From positions 1 through 20,955 of the IMG/VR virus record IMGVR_UViG_3300020477_000163: 20,955 nucleotides of DNA; one strand, written 5' to 3'. Position 1 is the stretch's first letter, and each line of letters opens with the position of its first letter. A program made the translations under genes and the position numbers. Origin of the DNA: a virus. Below are positions 1 to 7,781 of this stretch, one piece after another. The notes under the pieces are model-generated. The model saw only the letters and a program-made list of their open reading frames with translations, was not told the origin of the DNA and did not search any database.

Positions 1-167
1 TCCGTGACGCTTATGAGGCGCACTTCAAATCCCTGAAACTTTCGATCCCTGAAGTGGTACATACGCTGTACAGACAAGGGATACTCATCCGGTACGGGGA
101 CGCTCTCTAGCGTTCCCCGCCGGATCGAGTCCGAGTGAATCTTTTGCTCTGCTTCAAAAACAGTCAT
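1..167 (-). CDS. Hypothetical protein, N-terminal fragment (runs off left edge)
   Basis: An open minus-strand frame begins with ATG at 167 and stays open to base 1, giving 55 residues that start MTVFEAEQKIHSDSIRRGTL. The upstream gene (168-584) ends with TAG directly against this ATG with no spacer, which fits the tight packing of this block and supports a real gene. The visible part is polar and mixed alpha/beta in character (PLSVQRMYHFRDRKFQGFEV), with no signal peptide or membrane segment. I do not recognise the family. As the last visible member of the leftward block it may be another tail or structural protein, but that rests on position only. Confidence 0.6.
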   Translation of the reverse strand, partial: MTVFEAEQKIHSDSIRRGTLESVPVPDEYPLSVQRMYHFRDRKFQGFEVRLISVT

Positions 168-584
168 CTACCCGACAATCGAGAGTTCCTCGACAATGTA
201 CTTCATAAGCCGATGTCCGGCATAGTCATTGATGCCTGGTCGATCTCCCCAACCGATAGCTTTTACAAAAAAAGTATCGCAGGGCTTTTGTTCAATATCT
301 CCCATTGAAGCGATGATATCGGCAGCGTCCTTACTTATGAACTCAGCCGTTACCTGGGCATCATTAGGAAAGATGCGCTTAAACGCATTTTCAACGCGCT
401 TCGTAAAGCGCTCTACATCATCAAACCTTCCATGCTCCTCGGGAGGGTAGAAGTGGTAGACGATGTCTCCACTATCGTAGGACCACTCCGCTCGAAAACA
501 GGAAGACGTAAACTTGTCCCACTGCATTACTGCTTGCTCGAGACCGATAGTGCTCTGTGCGCTATCCACTATGCTGGGCTCCAT
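168..584 (-). CDS. Hypothetical protein, 138 aa
   Basis: This is a complete minus-strand ORF from ATG at 584 to TAG at 168-170. A GGAG-type ribosome site (TTGGAG) lies about 10 bases before the start, inside the end of the preceding gene, which it overlaps by 23 bases. The protein is soluble and acidic, rich in aromatic residues in its first half (WDKFTSS, AEWSYDSGDIVYHFYPPEE), followed by an amphipathic helical stretch (VERFTKRVENAFKRIFPND). A compact C-terminal segment contains FFVKAIGWGDRPGINDYAGH. I do not recognise the family and assign no function. Overlap with its neighbour implies coupled expression with the structural block. Confidence 0.75.
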   Translation of the reverse strand: MEPSIVDSAQSTIGLEQAVMQWDKFTSSCFRAEWSYDSGDIVYHFYPPEEHGRFDDVERFTKRVENAFKRIFPNDAQVTAEFISKDAADIIASMGDIEQKPCDTFFVKAIGWGDRPGINDYAGHRLMKYIVEELSIVG

Positions 585-1422
585 CTAATACTCCAACTAA
601 GGCCGTATTCTGGCCGTCTTCATCATCCTTAACATCGTCATACGTCAAGAAATTGGTTTCTGACTCTACCGTATCGAGCACAAAGCGAGAGCGCCAATGC
701 TCGACATAATCAAAGTCATCCCCATCTGCGGGATTCACAAGGTCTTGTCGGCTGGTGAGAGCCTCCATCGCAACCTTTGCAAGCATAGCCATAGCTTGTG
801 CAGAAGAGGCTGTAGCTGATTGTCTGGAGAGTTCCACCATCTTCGAGCGAGTAATTCGGAGAATGTCTCCGAGATACTCAACGTCGGCTATGTCATCTCG
901 CCTATCTAGCCCTCTCGCTCGGATCTCCTGGCGACGCTGGAGAGCTTCTTCTACATCCCTATCAGGTCTGTAGCGCAGGTACAGCTTCCAGTCCCGAGTA
1001 TCCATATGCTCGGTATCCCAAAATACCTTCCTGTACATGGAGAACATTTCAGGAGTCAGTACGATGCCTGCTAGGGCGTCTACGGCTTCGGCAATCTCGG
1101 AATACGGAACATCCCTAAGGATTCCTACCTCTAGTTCAGAACGAACCTGGGGATACTCAAGCAACTGAGTAGCGCTATGCAGAAGAACGGGGTTTTGCCA
1201 CAGTTCAAGCAGGTCTCTCTTTTGGAGCCACCTACGGAAGGCAAGATTGGTCTTTAGTAATGTCTTGGACCAGGACTTGGGAATCGGGCCTAGCTTTGTC
1301 GCAAGGCTTTGTAACCCTTCATCCGAGGGGTAGGGCAGAGCGAGGTCTTCCAAATGCTCCTGGATGGAGCTCTCCCGTTTCGACATCAAGTAGTCGATAT
1401 ATTGGGAGTGAGGAAACCGCAC
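562..1422 (-). CDS. Hypothetical helical protein, 286 aa
   Basis: The ORF starts with GTG at 1422 and ends with TAG at 562-564. The start overlaps the TAG of the preceding gene by one base (TAGTG), a common stop-restart arrangement. In-frame ATG codons further in (MSKRESS, residue 13) are possible alternative starts. The protein is predominantly helical and highly charged, with many Arg and Asp/Glu residues (DVEEALQRRQEIRARGLDRRDD) and an Ala/Ser-rich middle segment (SRQSATASSAQAMAMLAKVA). The C-terminus is acidic (DDVKDDEDGQ). There is no signal peptide or membrane segment. I do not recognise it; position suggests a tail, baseplate or assembly role, unproven. Confidence 0.75.
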   Translation of the reverse strand: MRFPHSQYIDYLMSKRESSIQEHLEDLALPYPSDEGLQSLATKLGPIPKSWSKTLLKTNLAFRRWLQKRDLLELWQNPVLLHSATQLLEYPQVRSELEVGILRDVPYSEIAEAVDALAGIVLTPEMFSMYRKVFWDTEHMDTRDWKLYLRYRPDRDVEEALQRRQEIRARGLDRRDDIADVEYLGDILRITRSKMVELSRQSATASSAQAMAMLAKVAMEALTSRQDLVNPADGDDFDYVEHWRSRFVLDTVESETNFLTYDDVKDDEDGQNTALVGVLDGAQHSG

Positions 1423-3371
1423 TAAACACCTTCTGGAACTGCCGCCTTCAGCTGGTCTGATACCCGACGAACGTACTGCATCGCAAGTCGGATCGGCTCC
1501 GGGTCTCCTCTGAGACCCATTCGAGTAGCTACCAGAACCTCTGCAAGCCGGCTGGCTGTTTTTTCTATCTCAGGTACGTACTCTTGAATTACTCGAAGGT
1601 TATCTGGGTTCAAGAAATTCAGTGCAAGTATCGTATCTAACGTTTCTCGATCGGGCGGAAGTGCAGCGGCAAGCTTTACGATCTCGTCCCGGTAACCTAG
1701 GTCCTCGGGAAAATCGTTGTGCTGCTCTACAGCCCTATCAAGAGCTTCCTTCCGAAGAATACTCTCAAATTGAAGCTCTACGGGAGTAGAAATAACCATT
1801 TTGCGGGATACAGCAAGTTTATTCAGCGACTCTTCCGGATCTGCCACACCAAGAGCAGCAAGCACAAATTCCGTATCCTGCTTGTCCAGCGGTGTGTTGT
1901 GTACACCCGCTAACTGGGCTCCTCGAAGGATATAGCGACTGTCTCCGTAGGGGAGGAGCTCTACGGAACCCGACTTCTTCAGAGAAGCCTCTTTGTGGAA
2001 GTGATATTCATCAGCAGTCTTGTACGCAGTTCTTGTGTCCGTAAATGAGACGAACCCAGCCTCCTTGGGAAGAACCAAACCATCTTCTACAACAGCTGCA
2101 TCCTGTACATTGCCTAGATGCACTGACGCCATCTGGCCCGTCGGAAGCACCACCTGGTAGCTCCAACCCCCATCAGCTGCACTTACTTCGGCAGCAATCT
2201 TTACTGGGGTAGTACCGAAGTACTCTGCACCAGTGCTCCAAACAAAGGAACCATGGTCGTGCACGTTAGGAAGTGTACCTGTTCCTTTAGGGGAACTAAT
2301 GAACTCCCCACCAAGACTTGCTTGGTAATTGTAAGAGTCTCCATCTGACACTAGAAAACCAGCAAGCTTCGTACCCGACGAAACTTCCAGGGGAGCCTCA
2401 ATAACGAAGGAAGGCCCATCACCATTAGCGCTAGAGGTCTTATAGAGCCCTGTTCCAGAGATAGGATACTCTTCTGCAAGACAAACTTCTGCACAGCCTG
2501 GGACAGGATTAAAGGCCAGTACTCGTCCTCGAGAATCTACAGCAGCAAGCTTCTCAGTCCCAACAAGCTGCTCCGCCTCGAAGCGAGACAGCAACTGTGG
2601 TTCTAGGGAAAAGAAGTCTCGAGAAGCAGACTTAACCTGGTAGGTCCCATTCTTCCTCGCCTCAATATCAAAAATATCAGGCTGGATAAGAGCATTTACT
2701 GTACTCCGCAGCTGCTCTATTCCCATAACAGGTGCATTAAGTGCCAGGTCAAGAGAAGACTGAACCTCCTCACTATTCGCTCGGCGTAGAACCTCTGGTG
2801 AGCGAACCGCTGCTGCAAACTTTGTACGAGCCTCCTCATCTGCAGTGGACGCTGCCAGCTTTAAGAGAGTCTCTGAAGCGGTTTTTACGTTGGCATTGAG
2901 GCTTACGTTTGTTCGGCCTGTAGAGGCAGGAGGTCGTAAGTAAGCGTTCAGGTTAGGGTTAACCCGAGAACTCGAGGGCTTCGCTTGCTCCCTGTCTCCC
3001 ATAGAAAGATTCTCAAACACAGCTGCGAGCTTCGTCTCCGAGAAGGGAAAGATGTCATTCCCAACCATGAGCACATCCAGCGGATCCATCTTCCTATCTC
3101 GAATAGTGACAGGAATTACTACTGGGGGTTGCTCTTCACCTGGGCGGGTTGCCTGGGAAGCGGTTTTCAGGATAAGCCTACCCGTCCCGTATCCACGAGC
3201 CTCGTCTACTTTCTGAATATCCAGAGTAGTCGACAGATCCTGGAGCATCGGAATCTGCCGATACGCCTCCTGAAGAATACTTCTGGACCAAGAAGCGGTC
3301 GCAGGCGGAAGAGGCAGAAGCCCCGCCGCGGTTTTCGTTAGGCCAGTTTTTAAAGGTCTTATAAGCCCCAT
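1422..3371 (-). CDS. Putative virion structural protein with repeated K-x-A-[A/S] motifs, 649 aa
   Basis: The ORF runs from ATG at 3371, preceded by a GAGGGA ribosome site six bases upstream, to TAG at 1422-1424. The N-terminal part (to about residue 120) contains VVIPVTIRDRKMDPLDVLMV, which resembles a segment I associate with uncharacterised large-phage structural proteins; this is weak evidence. The middle (about residues 240-480) looks beta-rich with many Gly, Ser and Thr, and the C-terminal 120 residues are helical. The striking feature is at least 12 copies of K-x-A-[A/S], such as KTAS, KLAA, KIAA and KEAS, spread along the chain. Expectation for a protein of this size is below one. These could be cleavage sites for a phage maturation protease or a packing signal; neither is established. 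A virion component is likely from context. Confidence 0.75.
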   Translation of the reverse strand: MGLIRPLKTGLTKTAAGLLPLPPATASWSRSILQEAYRQIPMLQDLSTTLDIQKVDEARGYGTGRLILKTASQATRPGEEQPPVVIPVTIRDRKMDPLDVLMVGNDIFPFSETKLAAVFENLSMGDREQAKPSSSRVNPNLNAYLRPPASTGRTNVSLNANVKTASETLLKLAASTADEEARTKFAAAVRSPEVLRRANSEEVQSSLDLALNAPVMGIEQLRSTVNALIQPDIFDIEARKNGTYQVKSASRDFFSLEPQLLSRFEAEQLVGTEKLAAVDSRGRVLAFNPVPGCAEVCLAEEYPISGTGLYKTSSANGDGPSFVIEAPLEVSSGTKLAGFLVSDGDSYNYQASLGGEFISSPKGTGTLPNVHDHGSFVWSTGAEYFGTTPVKIAAEVSAADGGWSYQVVLPTGQMASVHLGNVQDAAVVEDGLVLPKEAGFVSFTDTRTAYKTADEYHFHKEASLKKSGSVELLPYGDSRYILRGAQLAGVHNTPLDKQDTEFVLAALGVADPEESLNKLAVSRKMVISTPVELQFESILRKEALDRAVEQHNDFPEDLGYRDEIVKLAAALPPDRETLDTILALNFLNPDNLRVIQEYVPEIEKTASRLAEVLVATRMGLRGDPEPIRLAMQYVRRVSDQLKAAVPEGV

Positions 3372-3378
3372 AGTTCCC

Positions 3379-4995
3379 TCAGGGTGCCGTCGTAGATTGC
3401 AGGGTTGCGCTCAATTCATCAAGATTCTGCTGTATAGCTCCGAAATCGGAGCTTACTTGTTCGAAGTCTACACCAAACAGACCATTTATAATCTGCATTG
3501 CAGATGGCTCACTATTACCAAATGCGGATGCTGCGGAGCCAGACAATAGTGATCCCGGTGTCGGGAGTTGTCCAGTTGTGGCTATTAACCCCAGCCCTAT
3601 TACCATAGCATTGCCGGTTAGTGCCTCTGGGGGATCGGGTGAAAACTGGTTCTCACCTGTACCAGTCTCCCAAACAGCACCAGTCATAGCTTGTCTTATC
3701 TTGCCTGCGGCATTGGAACCAGAAACTGCACTACCTGTTGTGTCCCAGCCTAGTGGTGTAGGTACTGGCACTGTAGATCCGGAGGGTGTAGTTACCATTG
3801 AGTTCTCGGTCAAGAAAAGTACGTACAGGTTGTCGCCGAGACCTTGCAGGATGGCGACGACAATATCGATCATCGCCATAATCTCAGTTATGACTCGGGT
3901 TATCTCCTGAAGCTTTGCTCGAATCGCAGCAATTATCGCCTCTTGTCCTTTTTGAAAGGACGGTGGAGGGACCAAAGCGCTCACTGCTTTATGTAACTGA
4001 GCAAATAGTCCACCAACTGGGGGAACCAGAGAAGGTAGGGAAATGGGACCGTTCCAGCCCCAACCTGCCGGGGCCGGTTCAAGAAGTTTCCCATCTTCTA
4101 CTTTGAGCCCATTAAGTGTTGCCTTTATCTCTGCAAGGTCTGCAGCAATCTCCGGGCCGATGGCCCGCATTGCATTAGCTACCCGAACAAACTCTTTATT
4201 GCCGAAGAGTTTCCCAAGGGCTCTCATCATATCCCCGGCATCAGTGGGGGTCTTGGATCCGGCAACTAGGAACATTCCCGTAACGCTTTGATTGCTTATT
4301 CTGTTGGGGAATGTCGTAGTTACTTGTTCGATATACCCGTCAATACCAGTACCGATCATTGGGAAGTCATCGTCAATGTGGCGCTTGTTGACATAGGTCG
4401 CTAGGAAGTCACCAGAAGCAAATACGGAGCCCGTTTCGATTTCGAACCAAATCTGCCCCGTCTTGTAACTAACCGTTCCTGTAATGTTCTTCCCGGCTAG
4501 TGTCCTGCCGGAGAGGGCCCCACTACCATCATCCTCAATGCGCCTGCTCGTTTCCCCTGGGATCGTTATCGAAACCGTACCTTGTTTGGGCTTTTTGGTT
4601 AGTCGATGTCCAATGGCAGTGACCGCTCCATCACTCGTGCCAACAAGCTCATCAGCTACCTGTGCTGCTGGACGCTCTTCAGCAACTCTAAAACGTGGGT
4701 TTCTACGTATATTGTGCTGGAAACTAACCAATAGGCCGGAGTGGACGAACCCCTCCATTTGGTTAATTGCTTCGTGTAGTGCAGCCCGTACTGGTTCTAG
4801 TGGATCTGGAGTAGACATCATGGCAGCTACTTCTATAGCGATGTCTGCCAGAGTAATTCCGGCCTCCATCATCGGCTTTATGGCGTCATTCCATACCGTG
4901 CTGAACGCAGAGAGACCCTGCTGAAAATCAGAAAAACCCTGGTTCTCCTCGATATCTTGCGGAATTATCGATAGCCATTTAAGAGGCTCTGTCAT
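3379..4995 (-). CDS. Putative tail/baseplate structural protein, 538 aa
   Basis: The gene runs from ATG at 4995 to TGA at 3379-3381, seven bases before the next start. Residues about 1-100 are helical. Residues about 120-200 form a beta-strand-rich module (KQGTVSITIPGETSRRIEDD, then GTVSYKTGQIWFEI and ASGDFLATYV). This pattern of an SITIPG strand, a 'DDGSGALSG' turn and a 'G-T-V-S-Y-x-T-G-x-I' strand resembles small beta domains I associate with phage baseplate or tail proteins. A helical, hydrophobic stretch near residues 355-395 (IRAKLQEITRVITEIMAMID) may be an amphipathic helix rather than a true membrane segment. The C-terminus is Gly/Ser/Thr/Pro-rich. Its place three genes after the spike supports a tail or baseplate role. 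The exact component is unknown. Confidence 0.72.
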   Translation of the reverse strand: MTEPLKWLSIIPQDIEENQGFSDFQQGLSAFSTVWNDAIKPMMEAGITLADIAIEVAAMMSTPDPLEPVRAALHEAINQMEGFVHSGLLVSFQHNIRRNPRFRVAEERPAAQVADELVGTSDGAVTAIGHRLTKKPKQGTVSITIPGETSRRIEDDGSGALSGRTLAGKNITGTVSYKTGQIWFEIETGSVFASGDFLATYVNKRHIDDDFPMIGTGIDGYIEQVTTTFPNRISNQSVTGMFLVAGSKTPTDAGDMMRALGKLFGNKEFVRVANAMRAIGPEIAADLAEIKATLNGLKVEDGKLLEPAPAGWGWNGPISLPSLVPPVGGLFAQLHKAVSALVPPPSFQKGQEAIIAAIRAKLQEITRVITEIMAMIDIVVAILQGLGDNLYVLFLTENSMVTTPSGSTVPVPTPLGWDTTGSAVSGSNAAGKIRQAMTGAVWETGTGENQFSPDPPEALTGNAMVIGLGLIATTGQLPTPGSLLSGSAASAFGNSEPSAMQIINGLFGVDFEQVSSDFGAIQQNLDELSATLQSTTAP

Positions 4996-5007
4996 CGCTA
5001 TGTCTCG

Positions 5008-5301
5008 TTACTTCTTCGCTCTCTCGAGCTGACGAAGGACATGCTTTTTGAGCAGATCTCTGCCCACCATAGGGTCTCCCCCTATGCGGACGCGCTTAAT
5101 AGGGGCGCGAACTGCTGAAGACACTCCCTTGGGATTTATCATCCCGGGGTGACTGCCGACCATTAAAGGAAGAAACAGCAGTCCAGCGTAGTTCTTCCCG
5201 CCAATAGCCTTCCCAACAAGCTTTAGCGGATTCAGTTTTGCAGTCTTCTCCGAAGCCACCTTCGGTAGATAACCAGCTTGTCGAAGAAGGTCTGAACTCA
5301 T
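5008..5301 (-). CDS. Small basic protein with K-x-A motifs, 97 aa
   Basis: This short ORF runs from ATG at 5301 to TAA at 5008-5010, with an AGGAA ribosome site about five bases upstream. It lies seven bases after the previous stop, and its own stop is 12 bases before the next start. The protein is strongly basic, with KVASEKTAK near residues 14-22, echoing the K-x-A motifs of the larger structural proteins. A hydrophobic stretch, YAGLLFLPLMVGSHPG, could be a short membrane-interacting or buried segment. The C-terminus (RDLLKKHVLRQLERAKK) is a basic helix. I do not recognise the family. Tight packing between structural-looking genes argues it is real and probably virion-associated. Confidence 0.72.
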   Translation of the reverse strand: MSSDLLRQAGYLPKVASEKTAKLNPLKLVGKAIGGKNYAGLLFLPLMVGSHPGMINPKGVSSAVRAPIKRVRIGGDPMVGRDLLKKHVLRQLERAKK

Positions 5302-5308
5302 GTCTTTC

Positions 5309-5995
5309 CTAACTAAGCAACCCTGTAGAGATTCCAGAGGCTGCTCCGGTACCTGATGCTCCTGGAGTGTAAACCACTGAGGGACACATTAGCGTATTGA
5401 GCGCGGAGTCTACCCCAGCACAAACACCGCCTAAGGTTTTTAACATCTCTGAAGATACACCGGTGACCGTATCATTCGGCTTGAACCGGCCATCCGTCGT
5501 AAACTGCGTAATAGCCTCCGCCAGAAAGGCTGCGCTGAGCCCAGGAAACTGTCCTGGGAGTATCTGTGCTGAAGCCACCGTTCCCGCAGCATGACTCTCC
5601 ACCCAGGTAACTTGAACATTGTTTTTAAATGTCTGGCACAAAGCATTTACGAGCGACCCCATAAAAGAACTATCACCAGATTGTGGCCAGGTAGCTAAAC
5701 CTTGTGCGCGACCGAGAGAAGTTGGATCTGACACAAAAGTAAGTGGAGCAGTAGCTACTGTTGCCCCTCCACCGAGTACCCCACCTGTAATGGTGGACAT
5801 TAGGGTAAAGCCGCTCGTGGGGTTTACTACGGAAGACTGAAAGGCACTTACTAAGTTACTTACGATTGCGTGCGTAACTCTAAACTCGGCTATGCCTTTG
5901 TCGGTGTGTGCACGCTTCCCATTATTCATCTGGGGGAAGTCGAGAAGCATCATCCCGTACGCTTCTTCAGTTACAGCAGCCGGTATGTACGGCAT
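5309..5995 (-). CDS. Hypothetical structural-module protein, 228 aa
   Basis: I place the start at ATG 5993-5995, which overlaps the TAA of the spike gene by one base (TAATG) and has AGGG about nine bases upstream. The same frame stays open up to 6115, but that 40-residue extension would run inside the spike gene and is Cys/Trp-rich, unlike the rest. The protein begins MPYIPAAVTEEAYGMMLLDF and is rich in Gly, Ala, Ser and Thr. It has a flexible segment (STITGGVLGGGATVATAPL), a central TWPQSGDSSFMGSLVNALC region and a low-complexity Gly/Ser/Ala tail. No catalytic motif is evident. Coupling to the spike gene suggests a tail or baseplate component, by position only. Confidence 0.75.
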   Translation of the reverse strand: MPYIPAAVTEEAYGMMLLDFPQMNNGKRAHTDKGIAEFRVTHAIVSNLVSAFQSSVVNPTSGFTLMSTITGGVLGGGATVATAPLTFVSDPTSLGRAQGLATWPQSGDSSFMGSLVNALCQTFKNNVQVTWVESHAAGTVASAQILPGQFPGLSAAFLAEAITQFTTDGRFKPNDTVTGVSSEMLKTLGGVCAGVDSALNTLMCPSVVYTPGASGTGAASGISTGLLS

Positions 5996-7770
5996 TAGGA
6001 CCCTACATCTACTTTGACCGACGCAGTAGTAAGCGCAGGACCCACCGCTGTACCAAGTCCACTGCTGGCTACCACACTTGTAGATCCCATGATTGGTGCT
6101 CCGGTAACGAAGCAAACTGGGTGCGTCATTGTCGTAATAACGCCTCCCATAGCGCCTGGGCCATTTAGATGCAGCGTCCCATCCGCAGTAATCTGGATGT
6201 AACTACTATCTGTCCCAATCCTCCAGGCCCCGGAACTCATTCCTATTAACTTTGCCGTGCGAGACGCCCAGTGCAACTCTGCGCTACCTGCTGTTTTTAG
6301 TTCCAGTGCGGAAGCGGCGGCGTCCTTGATGAAAGGGGTCTGAGTACCAGCAAAGATCTGAATATCTCCCAGAGAATTTCGCAAGACCATCGCACCCTGG
6401 TTCAGGTGTACCCGGTACCCATCGGTAGCGTACTCAGAGTTTGAAACGGTGAGGGCTGAATGCTTGGTAATCCCCTCAGTAAAACTACCACCTACAACGG
6501 ATTGCTTGTCTTCGGAACACATCTCGTTAGACGGGCCACCGATGTTTACGGTGCTCGCACCATTAACCTTTACGGTAGAAGGTCCACTTTCTACGGTACT
6601 GAAGCCAGTTGTGATGCTGGTGGCTCCACCATTTACAACCAGGGAATACGTTGGAGATCCTTTTAGTTGGTTCGTAGCAGAATCTATAAATTCCGATGTC
6701 CCTAAGGTTGTGTTCTCAGTAATACCAACAAGCGTCCGCATACCCTTCTGAACGTTCAGTATCTTCACCTGCTCGACAATCTCTTCCGAACCACCCGTAA
6801 TGTGCTTCTGCTCTTTACTCGCCTTAACGCTGAATGCACCGTTCTCCACATTGATGTTGTAAAAACTCTCGCAGGTAAAGGTCTTACCAGCATCGCTTCT
6901 TTCGAAGATGACACCTTCTCTATCAATACGGAGGAGGTAGTTTTCTGAGATTATCTCGCCCATCTGGTCGCCTAGTCGGCTGTCGTCACTTGCTCCAATG
7001 GCAAGCCGATACACTATTCGACCAGTTTGTTTTTTTCTGGCGTTCGGTAGGAACTTGCCGTGGTCCTCTTCCACGTATCCAGCGTCAAGCTTCACTACGG
7101 GAATATCATCGGTGAACTGCTTTACATGCAGCTGAAGCAGTCCAGGGACCCGTTCTGCTCCAGTCTGGGAGGGATCTCCCTCTGCAGCAGAGTATGTACC
7201 TACATAGGGCTCTCTATCATTTGCCAACCTGAACGAACCGCCTGTGGTGTGGAGTTCGTAAGACTCAGCAAATTCTCGAATCAAGTTATTGAGCGGAAAG
7301 TAGAACTTCTTACACGCTGGGCCTGCTCCCATTTCGAGGACGCCAGATCTCCTAAGAACAACATGAGCGCCTTCTCGTGACATTAATAGAATGTCACCCT
7401 CCTGCATTGGAGGCCGCCTATTGCGGTGGCTGCTCTCATTGCTGTCTATCTCAACACCATCATCCGCATCATCGTCTCCAAACTCTTGTGAAGTATCGGG
7501 AGCTGGTCTAAACCCAAGAATGGTGGGCTTTGAACTATCACTTGGGTAGAGGATGTAGACCTTTGACCCTACCTCCGGCATGACATATATGCCCTGCCCG
7601 GCAGAGTCGTTCAGGTACGTTGCCATCAGGGGTATGTCAGTTTCTACGCCTTGGTCTGACTCCCTGACCGCTGAACAGAGAAAGTTCTCTTCATCAACAG
7701 AAACTATTTCCCCGAGAAATACTCTAGGAGGAAGCAGTTTTGTAGTGTCTAGGGAGTATGGGCTCGACAT
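5995..7770 (-). CDS. Baseplate central spike protein (gp5/gpV/VgrG-like), 591 aa
   Basis: The ORF runs from ATG at 7770 to TAA at 5995-5997. Residues about 15-90 have the strand pattern of the OB-fold found at the base of contractile-tail spikes: PRVFLGEIVSVDEENFLCSA, then MPEVGSKVYILYP and KPTILGF. An acidic linker follows (about residues 94-118, with DDDADD). The middle region is beta-rich, and residues about 340-500 are Gly/Ser/Thr/Val-rich with short alternating strands (NGASTVNIGG, LGDIQIFAGTQ), as in the triple-stranded beta-helix of these spikes. The C-terminus (THPVCFVTGAPIMGSTSV) could be a PAAR-like tip, but that is tentative. In the family this trimer pierces the host outer layer at tail contraction. 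No lysozyme domain is visible, unlike T4 gp5. It begins 11 bases after the RNA polymerase stop. Confidence 0.82.
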   Translation of the reverse strand: MSSPYSLDTTKLLPPRVFLGEIVSVDEENFLCSAVRESDQGVETDIPLMATYLNDSAGQGIYVMPEVGSKVYILYPSDSSKPTILGFRPAPDTSQEFGDDDADDGVEIDSNESSHRNRRPPMQEGDILLMSREGAHVVLRRSGVLEMGAGPACKKFYFPLNNLIREFAESYELHTTGGSFRLANDREPYVGTYSAAEGDPSQTGAERVPGLLQLHVKQFTDDIPVVKLDAGYVEEDHGKFLPNARKKQTGRIVYRLAIGASDDSRLGDQMGEIISENYLLRIDREGVIFERSDAGKTFTCESFYNINVENGAFSVKASKEQKHITGGSEEIVEQVKILNVQKGMRTLVGITENTTLGTSEFIDSATNQLKGSPTYSLVVNGGATSITTGFSTVESGPSTVKVNGASTVNIGGPSNEMCSEDKQSVVGGSFTEGITKHSALTVSNSEYATDGYRVHLNQGAMVLRNSLGDIQIFAGTQTPFIKDAAASALELKTAGSAELHWASRTAKLIGMSSGAWRIGTDSSYIQITADGTLHLNGPGAMGGVITTMTHPVCFVTGAPIMGSTSVVASSGLGTAVGPALTTASVKVDVGS

Positions 7771-7781
7771 CCGGTACTGTC

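Noticed and set aside
5996-6115. A 40-residue upstream extension of the 228-residue protein
   Set aside because: It lies within the spike gene, is Cys/Trp-rich unlike the remainder, and the TAATG junction gives a better start.
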